Below, piece by piece: positions 1 to 8,238 of a stretch of 64,000 bases of DNA (its first letter is position 1; each line of letters starts with the position of its first letter). This stretch comes from Actinoalloteichus fjordicus. Its GTDB lineage: Bacteria; Actinomycetota; Actinomycetes; Mycobacteriales; Pseudonocardiaceae. The position numbers and the translations under genes were made by a program. The stretch lies in the NCBI RefSeq assembly GCF_001941625.1, contig NZ_CP016076.1:1984001-2048000 (forward strand). The letters run 5' to 3'. The notes under the pieces are model-generated. The model was not told where the DNA came from. It ran no database searches and was given only the letters and a program-made list of their open reading frames with translations.

Positions 1-1
1 G

Positions 2-838
2 GCGAGGGCCTCGCTGGAACTCCTGCTCGGTTACGGCGGGCAGGGCAACCTCTGGGAGCAGTACGTCGGCTACCTGGGCAATCTGCTGCGCGGGGACTTC
101 GGCGTCTCGTCCACCTACTTCCCGACCGAGGTGTCGACCATCCTCGGCGCGGCCCTGCCGTGGACGCTGGTCCTGGTCGGCCTGTGCACGTGTCTGTCCT
201 TCGTTCTGGGCGTCACCCTGGGAATGGTGGTCGGCTGGCGGCGGGGCGGCAGGCTGGACAACCTGGTCCCGATCGCGACGTTCCTGGCGGCCGTGCCCTA
301 CTTCTGGCTGGCGCTCGTCCTGGTGTTCCTGCTCGGGTCGACGTTGCGGCTGCTGCCGCTGACGGGCGGCTACGAGTACGGCACGGTGATCGGCCTCAAC
401 TGGGAGTTCATCGGTTCGGCCTTGTATCACGCGCTGCTCCCCGCGATCACCATCGTCCTCAGCTCGGTCGGCGGCTGGCTGCTGGGGATGCGCAACATGA
501 TGGTCTCCACGATGGGAGAGGACTACGTTCTCACGGCCGAGGCGAAGGGCCTCCGCCCCCGGCGGGTCATGATCACCTATGCCGCGCGGAACGCGGTGAT
601 CCCCAGCATCGCCGGCTTCGCGATCTCCTTGGGCTTCGTGGTGAGCGGCTCGATCGTCACCGAGGTCGTGTTCTCCTATCCGGGAATCGGCTTCACGCTG
701 CTCCAGGCGGTGCAGAACAACGACTATCCGTTGATGCAGGCCGTCTTCCTGGTGATCACGCTCACCGTTCTTGGCGCGAACCTCCTGGTCGATCTGCTGT
801 ACGCGGTGATCGACCCTCGGACAAGGCAGGCGGGGTGA
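2..838 (+). CDS. ABC transporter permease, DppB/OppB family (5' end cut by window)
   Basis: The gene is open from the first bases of the window; 278 residues are visible and the N-terminal part lies outside. It is a BPD_transp_1 permease of the peptide/nickel/oligosaccharide importer class: repeated hydrophobic helices, and the cytoplasmic coupling loop with EAKGLRPRRVMITYAARN at roughly visible residues 179-196, where the ATPase docks. The stop codon overlaps the ATG of the next permease (TGATG), so the genes are translationally coupled. The following permease, two ATPases, beta-mannosidase and sugar kinase suggest the substrate is an oligosaccharide rather than a peptide; that is inferred from context. 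A GTG at 131 is internal to the conserved domain and is not the start. Confidence 0.93.
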   Translation, partial: ARASLELLLGYGGQGNLWEQYVGYLGNLLRGDFGVSSTYFPTEVSTILGAALPWTLVLVGLCTCLSFVLGVTLGMVVGWRRGGRLDNLVPIATFLAAVPYFWLALVLVFLLGSTLRLLPLTGGYEYGTVIGLNWEFIGSALYHALLPAITIVLSSVGGWLLGMRNMMVSTMGEDYVLTAEAKGLRPRRVMITYAARNAVIPSIAGFAISLGFVVSGSIVTEVVFSYPGIGFTLLQAVQNNDYPLMQAVFLVITLTVLGANLLVDLLYAVIDPRTRQAG

Positions 839-1803
839 TGACAGGGATGGACGGTCAGAAGGAAGTCACTCCGCCGACCACCACGGCGGCCCCCTCGGCA
901 CCCGCGCCGAGTGCGGGCGGTCGTGCACGTCCGGTCCGGATCGGCGGGCTGCTGCGTGACGGGAAGCTGCGGATCGGATTGAGCATCGTCGGATGCTTCG
1001 CGTTGATCGGGCTCCTCGGTCCCTTCTTCATCACCGACGTCGGCGCGATCAGCGATCAGGCGCTGCAACCGCCGTCGGCCGAGCACTGGCTGGGCACCAC
1101 GCAGACCGGTCAGGACATCTTCGGTCAGCTCGTCAACGCCACGCGCGGTTCCCTGATCGTCGGCCTCGTGGTCGGCCTCCTGGCGACGGTCCTCTCGGTG
1201 CTCGTGGGCGTCGTCGGCGGGTATCTCGGCGGGCGGGTGGACGAGGGTCTCTCGCTGGTGAGCAATGTCGTGCTGGTCATTCCGAGCCTGCCGTTGGTCA
1301 TCCTGATCACGAACTACCTGGACGGTGCGGGAATCCTGACGATCGCGCTGATCATCTCGATCACGAGTTGGGCCGCCTCGGCGCGAGTGCTGCGAGCACA
1401 GACCCTCTCGGTGCGATCCCGCGACTACGTGGCCGCCGCCCGCGCGATGGGCGAGCGCACCTGGCGGGTGGTGTTCGTCGAGATCCTGCCGAATCTGCTG
1501 CCGGTGATCGCATCCCAGTTCGTGTTCGCGATCATCTTCGCGATCCTGACCGAGGCAGGCCTGTCGTTCCTCGGACTCGGCGGCATCGACTACCTGACCT
1601 GGGGGACGATGCTCTACTTCGCGCAGAACGCCCAGGCCCTGGCCTTGGGCGCCTGGTGGTGGTTCATTCCACCGGGCCTGTCGATCGCGCTGGTCGGCGC
1701 AGGCCTCTCCCTGATCAATTTCAGCTTCGACGAACTGATCAACCCGAGGCTGCGTGCACCGGGAGTTCCCCGGCCCGCCCGGAAGACGAGGAGGCGCTCG
1801 TGA
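838..1803 (+). CDS. ABC transporter permease, DppC/OppC family
   Basis: A 321-residue second membrane subunit. An N-terminal cytoplasmic tail of about 50 residues, rich in Thr, Pro and Ala, precedes the first helix; the OppC_N-like segment (LGTTQTGQDIF, typical of DppC proteins) follows, then the permease domain with the EAA loop (AARAMGERTWRVVFVEILPN). The ATG is taken because it overlaps the upstream stop and gives the usual DppC length. It pairs with the preceding permease to form the translocation channel. The last bases overlap the GTG start of the ATPase gene (GTGA). Confidence 0.95.
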   Translation: MTGMDGQKEVTPPTTTAAPSAPAPSAGGRARPVRIGGLLRDGKLRIGLSIVGCFALIGLLGPFFITDVGAISDQALQPPSAEHWLGTTQTGQDIFGQLVNATRGSLIVGLVVGLLATVLSVLVGVVGGYLGGRVDEGLSLVSNVVLVIPSLPLVILITNYLDGAGILTIALIISITSWAASARVLRAQTLSVRSRDYVAAARAMGERTWRVVFVEILPNLLPVIASQFVFAIIFAILTEAGLSFLGLGGIDYLTWGTMLYFAQNAQALALGAWWWFIPPGLSIALVGAGLSLINFSFDELINPRLRAPGVPRPARKTRRRS

Positions 1804-3002
1804 TCACCGACGATCCCGAACCGAGCCGACGGGGCAGGCGAGATCCGGCCGGGAGCGAGCCGCCTGCGGCCGCGTCGATCGGGTCCGACTCCCCTGCGGA
1901 CGTGCCTGCCGAGGACAGCCCCGATCCGGTGCGGCACACCCTCGGCGCGCCGGTGCTGACCGTTCGCGGGCTGACCGTGCACTACGAGACGGACCAGCAG
2001 GTGCGTGCGGTCCAGGACGTGGACTTTGTCCTGCGCAGGGGAGAGGTCTTCGGACTCGCAGGTGAGAGCGGCTGTGGGAAGTCGACACTGGCCTATGCGC
2101 TCAACCGACTGCTGCGCCCGCCTGCCCGTGTCGTGTCGGGCTCTGTCGTGTTCCACGACGAGGGCGGTGACGTCGACCTGCTCGGTCTGGCGGGCGAAGA
2201 GCTGCGTCGCTTCCGCTGGAAGAAGATCGCCATGGTCTTCCAGGGTGCGATGAACGCGCTCAATCCGGTGCTCACGGTGCGCACCCAGCTCGCCGACGTG
2301 CTGGCCGCGCATGAGCCGGACATGTCCGCCTCGGCCCGGCTGGCGCGGTGCGCCGAGCTGCTCGATCTGGTCGGCGTCGACCGGACCAGGCTGGGCAGCT
2401 ATCCGCACGAGCTGTCCGGCGGCATGCGTCAACGCGTGATGATCGCGATGGCGCTGGCCCTGAGTCCGGACGTGATGGTCATGGACGAGCCGACCACCGC
2501 GCTGGACGTCGTGGTCCAGCGGGACATCCTGCGCGAGCTGAGCAGGCTGCGGGAGCACTTCGGCTTCGCGATCGTCTTCATCACCCATGATCTGTCCCTG
2601 CTCTTGGAGATCAGCGACCAGATCGCGATCATGTACGCGGGCCGGATCGTCGAGCAGGCGCCCGCCGGGCGGCTTCTCGACGCGCCGAGGCATCCCTACA
2701 CCGTGGGGCTGCTCAACTCGTTCCCGAGCCTGACCGGACCGCGCCGGGAGATGCGCGGCGTGCCGGGACACCCGCCGGATCTCGCCGTGCCGATCGTGGG
2801 CTGCTCCTTCGCGCCCCGCTGCCCCTACCGACGACAGCCCTGCGACGAGCACCGCCCCGACCTGCGCCGCCGAGACTCGGCGTCCGACGGCATCGCCGCA
2901 TGTCACGCCTATGCCGAGGCGGATTACGGCGCGCCCGCACCGCCCGCGCTGTTGCGGGGCGAGTTCCATCCGGTCGAGACGGCGGAGGTGGTCGAGGCAT
3001 GA
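1800..3002 (+). CDS. ABC transporter ATP-binding protein, DppD family
   Basis: 400 residues, GTG start overlapping the upstream stop. Walker A is GESGCGKST, the signature is ELSGGMRQR, and Walker B ends in VMVMDEPTTALD. The C-terminus carries the oligopeptide-transporter extension with its cysteine cluster (CSFAPRCPYRRQPC), which in DppD/OppD proteins can bind an iron-sulfur cluster. The first 40 or so residues are acidic, Pro-rich and not conserved, so translation could begin a little later. Together with the next gene it forms the heterodimeric ATPase of the importer. Confidence 0.94.
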   Translation: MITDDPEPSRRGRRDPAGSEPPAAASIGSDSPADVPAEDSPDPVRHTLGAPVLTVRGLTVHYETDQQVRAVQDVDFVLRRGEVFGLAGESGCGKSTLAYALNRLLRPPARVVSGSVVFHDEGGDVDLLGLAGEELRRFRWKKIAMVFQGAMNALNPVLTVRTQLADVLAAHEPDMSASARLARCAELLDLVGVDRTRLGSYPHELSGGMRQRVMIAMALALSPDVMVMDEPTTALDVVVQRDILRELSRLREHFGFAIVFITHDLSLLLEISDQIAIMYAGRIVEQAPAGRLLDAPRHPYTVGLLNSFPSLTGPRREMRGVPGHPPDLAVPIVGCSFAPRCPYRRQPCDEHRPDLRRRDSASDGIAACHAYAEADYGAPAPPALLRGEFHPVETAEVVEA

Positions 3003-4030
3003 GCGTTCTTCAGGTCAAGGATCTCGTGAAGGAGTTCGTCGTCCGAGACGGCCGCCGTCGTACGGCGCTGCGGGCGGTGGACGAGCTGTCCTTCGAACTC
3101 ACCGCAGGCACGACCGTGGCATTGGTCGGCGAGAGCGGCAGCGGGAAGTCGACCGTGGCCAGGATGCTGGCCCAGCTCATGCGACCGAGTTCCGGCACGA
3201 TCAGCCTGGACGGGAAGCCGATCAGTACACGGGGGCGTGGGCTGCGCCGCTACCGCGAAGACGTGCAGATGGTCTTCCAGGACCCCTTCGGATCATTGAA
3301 TCCATTTCACACCGTCGACCATCATCTGCGCAGGCCGCTCCGCGTGCACCGCCGTGCCGAGAACCGCGCGGACGAGGACCGACAGATCGAGCACCTGCTG
3401 GAACGCGTCAACCTCACCCCACCCGCCAGGGTCGCCGCGAAACGCCCGCACGAACTCTCGGGCGGTCAGCGCCAGCGCATCGCCATCGCGCGTGCCCTGG
3501 CGCCCGCGCCAAGGGTGCTGCTGGCCGACGAGCCGGTGTCCATGCTGGACGTCTCGATCAGGCTGGAGATCCTCAACCTGATCGACCGGCTGAAACAGGA
3601 GGACGACCTGGCCGTCCTCTACATCACCCACGACCTCGCCACCGCCCGGCACTTCTCACGACGCATCATGGTGATGTATCGGGGCGAACTGGTGGAAAGC
3701 GGCGACGCGGACGACGTGATCCTGCGTCCTCAACACCCCTACACCCGCCTGCTCGCCGCCGCCGCACCCGATCCGCGGCGGCGGATCACGATCGACGGTG
3801 CGGCGACCGGCGCGATCGGGTCGCCGACGAGCCCTGCTCAGCCCGGCGGCGATCCTGCCGTGTCGGGGCCTGTTGCGGGCGGTTCGTCTGCCGGGATCTC
3901 GGACGGCTGCCGCTTCCGGGCGCGTTGCCCCTCCGCGATGGCGGTCTGCGCGGAGCGGCCGCCGATCCTGTCCGTCGGCGACGGACACAGCGCCCGCTGC
4001 TGGCTCTACCGCGACGGGTCGGATGCCTGA
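2999..4030 (+). CDS. ABC transporter ATP-binding protein, DppF family
   Basis: 343 residues starting at the ATG that overlaps the upstream stop (ATGA). Walker A GESGSGKST, Q-loop in VQMVFQDPFGSLNP, signature ELSGGQRQR and Walker B LLADEPVSMLD are all present. The C-terminal domain has the Cys-containing oligopeptide extension (CRFRARCPSAMAVC) after a variable Ala/Pro/Gly linker at about residues 260-295. Last subunit of the four-gene importer; the mannosidase gene begins 49 nt further on. Confidence 0.94.
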   Translation: MSVLQVKDLVKEFVVRDGRRRTALRAVDELSFELTAGTTVALVGESGSGKSTVARMLAQLMRPSSGTISLDGKPISTRGRGLRRYREDVQMVFQDPFGSLNPFHTVDHHLRRPLRVHRRAENRADEDRQIEHLLERVNLTPPARVAAKRPHELSGGQRQRIAIARALAPAPRVLLADEPVSMLDVSIRLEILNLIDRLKQEDDLAVLYITHDLATARHFSRRIMVMYRGELVESGDADDVILRPQHPYTRLLAAAAPDPRRRITIDGAATGAIGSPTSPAQPGGDPAVSGPVAGGSSAGISDGCRFRARCPSAMAVCAERPPILSVGDGHSARCWLYRDGSDA

Positions 4031-4079
4031 CCCCACCACTGTGAACACCACGAATGACGAAGTCGACCAGGGAGAGTTG

Positions 4080-6533
4080 ATGCGGACACTGTTGCACGAT
4101 GGTTGGACGCTGCGAGCCGTCGGCGGCGCCGCCCCGGACACGATCGCCGAGGCAGTGGTGCCTGCGACCGTGCCCGGCTGCGTGCACACCGACCTGCTGG
4201 CAGCCGACCTGATTCCCGACCCCTATCTCGACGACAACGAGGCGGCGCTCGCCTGGATCGGTCGCACCGACTGGCGCTACGAGACGACCTTCGCGTGGCA
4301 CCCCGCCGAGGCCCATGACGTCGTCGAACTGGTGTGCGCCGGTCTCGACACCATCGCCACGGTGGTGCTCAACGGAGTGGTGGTCGGCGAGACGCAGAAC
4401 ATGCATCGCACGCACCGGCTCGACGTCACCGACGTGCTCCGCGAGGGCGACAACCGGCTCGCGGTGACCTTCGCCTCGGCGGTGGATCATGTGGAACGCG
4501 TCCGCGAGGAGACGGGGGCGCTACCGCACACCAACCACCATCCCTACAACCTCATCCGCAAGACGGCCTGCAACTTCGGCTGGGACTGGGGCCCCGATCT
4601 GGTCACGGCGGGCATCTGGCGTCCCATCGCGCTGGAGGCGTTCAGCAGCGCGCGCCTGGCCGAGGTGCGCCCGCTGGTCGACGTTCAGGACGGCCACGGC
4701 CGGGTGATCACTCACGTCGAACTGGCCCGCGCAGGCGAGCACGACGAGCCGTTGGTGGTCTCCGTCGAGGTGGCGGGCCACCGTGTCGAGGTGGCCGTCG
4801 ACGAGGACGAGGACACCGCGGTGGTGGGCATCCTGGTGGAGAGCCCGGAGCTGTGGTGGCCGCACGGACATGGAGCCCAGCCGCTCTACCCGGTCGCGGT
4901 GCGACTGCGCTCACCCGCCTCCGGCGTCGAGTTGGACGCCTGGGACGGCGAGATCGGCTTCCGCACCGTCACCCTGGACACCGGCTCCGACGCCGACGGC
5001 ACCCGTTTCACCTTCGTCGTCAACGGCAAGCCCGTCTTCGTGCGTGGTGCGAACTGGATCCCCGACGACGCCTTCCCCCACCGGATCGACGCCGAGCGCT
5101 ACGCGGCCAGGATCGACCAGGCCAAGGATGCGGGTGTCAACCTGCTGCGCGTGTGGGGCGGCGGCATCTTCGAGAGCGAGGACTTCTACCGCCACTGCGA
5201 CCGCGAGGGCGTCCTCACCTGGCAGGACTTCCTCTTCGCCTGTGCGGCGTACCCGGAGGAGGAACCGCTGCGCAGCGAGGTCGTCGCCGAGGCGAGAGAG
5301 GCGGTGGCCCGCCTGTGCCCGCATCCGAGCCTCGTGCTGTGGAACGGCAACAACGAGAACAACTGGGGATGGCACGACTGGGGCTGGCAGGAGCGACTCG
5401 GCGACCGGACCTGGGGACTCGGCTACTACACGGAGCTGCTGCCTGAGATCGTCGCCGAGCTGGACCCGACTCGGCCTTACACGGCGAGCAGCCCGTGGTC
5501 GGTCACCACCGAAATCCACCCGAACGAGCAGGCACACGGCAGCATGCACGTGTGGGACGTGTGGAACTCGCGCGACTACACGGCCTACCGCGACTACCGA
5601 CCGAGGTTCGTCGCCGAGTTCGGCTATCAGGGGCCGCCGACGATGCGGACCCTGTTGCGCGCCGTCCACGACGAGCCGCTGACCCCGACCAGCCCGGGAA
5701 TGATCGTGCATCAGAAGGCGGCCGACGGCGACGCCAAGCTGGAACGAGGTCTGACCGCGCACTTCGGAGTGCCTGCGGACTTCGACTCCTGGTTCTGGGC
5801 GACCCAGCTCAACCAGGCCAGAGCGGTGTCACTGGGCATCGAGCACTTCCGATCCCTGAGTCCGTTGTGTGCGGGCACCGTGGTCTGGCAGCTGAACGAC
5901 TGTTGGCCGGTGACCTCCTGGGCGGCGGTCGACGGCGACGGCCGACGTAAGCCGCTCTGGTACGCGTTGCGCAACGCCTATGCCGACCGCCTCCTCACCG
6001 TGGAGCCCAGGGACGACGGGCTGGTCGCGGTCGCGGTGAACGACAGCGACGAGGACTGGTCCGCGCGGCTGACCGTCCGACGTCTCGCCGTCGACGGAAC
6101 CGTGCTGCGGATGTTCGAGGTCCCGCTGACGGCGTCGGCGCGCACCACCGTGACGCTGCCGTTGGCGCCGGGCGACGTCGCGCCGGAGCATCCGGAGCGG
6201 GAGCTGCTGATCGTCGACGCCGACACCGGGCAGCGGGCAGCGTGGTTCCACGTGGCCGACAAGGATCTCGCGCTGCCTGCACCCGAGCTTCGGACCGAGG
6301 TCGAGCGGGTCGAGCAGGGCTATCGGGTCCGCGTGCACGCCGGGGCATTGGCTCGGGACGTGTCGATCCTCGCCGACCGGGTCGCCCCGGACGCCGAGGT
6401 CGACGACATGCTGGTCACCCTGCTGCCCGGTGAGTCGACGACGTTCCTGGTGCGCACCCTCGCCGATGTCGCGCACGACCGGCTCGTCGCACCCGACGTG
6501 CTGCGCACGGCGAACGAACTCGTGGCCCGATGA
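4080..6533 (+). CDS. Glycoside hydrolase family 2 beta-mannosidase
   Basis: 817 residues, no signal peptide, so a cytoplasmic enzyme removing beta-linked mannose from the non-reducing end of imported oligosaccharides. The GH2 layout is visible: N-terminal jelly-roll (first about 190 residues, with IRKTACNFGWDWGP), an immunoglobulin-like domain, then the TIM barrel. The acid/base glutamate sits in LWNGNNENNW and the likely nucleophile in RFVAEFGYQGPP. The WGGGIFE and WQDFLFAC motifs are typical of beta-mannosidases rather than beta-galactosidases. The start is the ATG preceded by GGAGAG; an upstream in-frame ATG at about 4023 is less well supported. Its stop overlaps the ROK kinase start. Substrate identity is family-based. 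Confidence 0.9.
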   Translation: MRTLLHDGWTLRAVGGAAPDTIAEAVVPATVPGCVHTDLLAADLIPDPYLDDNEAALAWIGRTDWRYETTFAWHPAEAHDVVELVCAGLDTIATVVLNGVVVGETQNMHRTHRLDVTDVLREGDNRLAVTFASAVDHVERVREETGALPHTNHHPYNLIRKTACNFGWDWGPDLVTAGIWRPIALEAFSSARLAEVRPLVDVQDGHGRVITHVELARAGEHDEPLVVSVEVAGHRVEVAVDEDEDTAVVGILVESPELWWPHGHGAQPLYPVAVRLRSPASGVELDAWDGEIGFRTVTLDTGSDADGTRFTFVVNGKPVFVRGANWIPDDAFPHRIDAERYAARIDQAKDAGVNLLRVWGGGIFESEDFYRHCDREGVLTWQDFLFACAAYPEEEPLRSEVVAEAREAVARLCPHPSLVLWNGNNENNWGWHDWGWQERLGDRTWGLGYYTELLPEIVAELDPTRPYTASSPWSVTTEIHPNEQAHGSMHVWDVWNSRDYTAYRDYRPRFVAEFGYQGPPTMRTLLRAVHDEPLTPTSPGMIVHQKAADGDAKLERGLTAHFGVPADFDSWFWATQLNQARAVSLGIEHFRSLSPLCAGTVVWQLNDCWPVTSWAAVDGDGRRKPLWYALRNAYADRLLTVEPRDDGLVAVAVNDSDEDWSARLTVRRLAVDGTVLRMFEVPLTASARTTVTLPLAPGDVAPEHPERELLIVDADTGQRAAWFHVADKDLALPAPELRTEVERVEQGYRVRVHAGALARDVSILADRVAPDAEVDDMLVTLLPGESTTFLVRTLADVAHDRLVAPDVLRTANELVAR

Positions 6534-7573
6534 CCGTCGGGACGACGCGGGCCGGGGACGACGACTCCGGGCCCGACACGAGTGGGCGGCACGTGAGAGA
6601 GGCGTCCCGACCGGACGACGGCGTCGTGCTCGGTCTCGACGTCGGCGGTACCAAGCTCGCGGCGGGGGTGGTCTCTCGGGACGGCCGGGTCCGGGCGTTC
6701 ACCACCGTGCCGACGGACGCGGCTGACGGGCCGGTGAAGGTGATCGCCCGGCTCTGCACCCTGGCCAGGGAGGTGCTGGCCGTCGCAGGCCTGAGCCCCG
6801 CCGACCTGACCGCGGTCGGGATCTGCTGCTGCGGACCGCTGGACGCCCGCACCGGGATGGTTCACGACCCGCCGAACCTGCCCGGCTGGGGTGACGTCCC
6901 GCTCGCCGATCTCGTGGCTGCCGACCTGGGAGTTCGGACCTGGGTGGAGAACGACGCGACGGCGGCCACGGTGGGCGAGTGGCGCCACGGCGCGGGCCGA
7001 GGCGTCCGCGACCTGGTCTACTTCACGATCTCCACCGGGGTCGGTGGCGGCGTGGTCATCGACGGCCGGGTCCTGCGGGGCGGCAGCGGCAACGGCGGGG
7101 AGCTGGGGCACACCCTGCTCGTCGCCGACGGCAGACCGTGCGGCTGCGGTGCCAGAGGCTGCCTGGAGGCCTACGTCTCCGGCACCGCCATCGCCGCCAG
7201 GGCACGAGAACGGATCGAGGACGGCGGCGGCTCGACGCTCGCCGCGCTGACCGACATCGGCGCGGCCGACGTCGCACGGGCGGCCCGAGCCGGAGATCCG
7301 CTGGCCTCGGCGGTGTGGCAGGAGACGACGGACCTGCTCGGCGGGGCGCTGGCCGGCTACGTCAACCTGTTCGAACCACGGCTCGTGGTGCTCGGCGGCG
7401 GGGTCGCCCGCAGCGGAGATCAGCTGCTCGTCCCGGTTCGGGATCGAGCCAGGGCCCTGGCCATGCGCCCGGCCGCCGACGTCGTCGACGTGCGGCCCGC
7501 ACAGCTCGCCGAGAAGGCGGGGGTCGTCGGCGCCGCTGCCGTGGCGTTCGAACGGGCTGCGGACGAAGGGTGA
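6530..7573 (+). CDS. ROK-family sugar kinase
   Basis: 347 residues starting ATGA over the mannosidase stop. The phosphate-binding motif GLDVGGTKLAAG begins near residue 36 after a disordered polar leader, so a shorter start is possible. The ROK zinc motif CGCGARGCLEAY and the catalytic region WVENDATAA are intact. No DNA-binding helix-turn-helix is present, so this is a kinase and not a ROK repressor. It probably phosphorylates the monosaccharide (mannose, glucose or a related hexose) released by the mannosidase; which one cannot be read from sequence. Last gene of the operon, followed by a strong terminator. Confidence 0.9.
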   Translation: MTVGTTRAGDDDSGPDTSGRHVREASRPDDGVVLGLDVGGTKLAAGVVSRDGRVRAFTTVPTDAADGPVKVIARLCTLAREVLAVAGLSPADLTAVGICCCGPLDARTGMVHDPPNLPGWGDVPLADLVAADLGVRTWVENDATAATVGEWRHGAGRGVRDLVYFTISTGVGGGVVIDGRVLRGGSGNGGELGHTLLVADGRPCGCGARGCLEAYVSGTAIAARARERIEDGGGSTLAALTDIGAADVARAARAGDPLASAVWQETTDLLGGALAGYVNLFEPRLVVLGGGVARSGDQLLVPVRDRARALAMRPAADVVDVRPAQLAEKAGVVGAAAVAFERAADEG

Positions 7574-7602
7574 CAGTCGAGGGATGACAGCCGTTGGATG
7601 AC

Positions 7603-7638
7603 ACGAGCCTCGGCGCCCGGTTCGGCGCCGAGGCTCGT
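7603..7638 (+). terminator. Rho-independent-type terminator hairpin after the sugar operon
   Basis: A perfect 15-bp inverted repeat (ACGAGCCTCGGCGCC and its complement) with a 6-nt loop, 30 nt after the ROK kinase stop. There is no U-tract, as is common in actinobacteria. Confidence 0.8.
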
Positions 7639-7741
7639 CGCCGCCCTTACCGCGTCCATCGGCCGCGTTCACCAGCATTGATGTTCCTCGGTAGCACAGT
7701 TCCTCGCGGCGAACCGCGACACGCCGTCGTCGGCGGACGAG

Positions 7742-7768
7742 TTGTCCACATGCCGGGGGTTATCCACA
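7742..7768 (+). promoter_or_regulatory. Pair of DnaA boxes upstream of yraN
   Basis: TTGTCCACA at 7742-7750 and TTATCCACA at 7760-7768, same orientation, 18 bp start to start. The first matches the actinobacterial DnaA-box consensus and the second the classic box. No dnaA, dnaN or other origin gene is nearby, so this is not oriC; it may titrate DnaA or make the yraN-comM-dprA operon responsive to DnaA. Function is inference. Confidence 0.55.
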
Positions 7769-7851
7769 GCGAAGGATCTTCATCTTCGTCTCGTCGGCCG
7801 GTCTCGCGACATCGTGTGCCCCAGAGCTCGTGAGCCGATCGAGGGGATGTC

Positions 7852-8238
7852 ATGAACACGCAGACACACCAGCACACCGTGCCGTCGACACCTGCTGAGC
7901 TGGGCAGACTCGGGGAAGATCTCGCCGCGGAACACCTCCAGCAGCAGGGGATCGTGCTGCTCTCCCGCAACTGGCGCTGCGAACTAGGCGAACTCGACCT
8001 GGTCGGCTATCAGGACGGCGGTGTCGTCGTGTGCGAGGTTAAAGCACGCTCGGGAGAGGAGTTCGGCAGCCCGGCCGAGGCGATCACCGACGCCAAGGCG
8101 CGCAGGCTGCGCAGGCTCGCCAATGCCTGGCTGAGCGTCCATCACATCGGCTGGGTGTCCGTCCGGTTCGATCTCGTCTCGGTGCTCTGGCCGAAGAACG
8201 GTCCGGTCCGCCTCCACCACCTGCGCTCGGTGTTGTGA
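7852..8238 (+). CDS. yraN: YraN/UPF0102 family nuclease-like protein
   Basis: 128 residues with the UPF0102 fold signature: GRLGEDLAAEHL, then LLSRNWRCELGELDLVGYQDG and VVCEVKARSG, carrying the E-D-(E/K) residues of the PD-(D/E)xK restriction-endonuclease-like core. The biochemical role is not established in this family. A GAGGGG ribosome site lies 5 nt before the ATG. Its stop overlaps the start of comM (TGATG), giving the usual yraN-comM-dprA cluster. Confidence 0.92.
   Translation: MNTQTHQHTVPSTPAELGRLGEDLAAEHLQQQGIVLLSRNWRCELGELDLVGYQDGGVVVCEVKARSGEEFGSPAEAITDAKARRLRRLANAWLSVHHIGWVSVRFDLVSVLWPKNGPVRLHHLRSVL

Noticed and set aside
1614-2969. Long minus-strand open frame opposite the DppD-type ATPase
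   Set aside because: Shadow frame; all ATPase motifs are on the plus strand.
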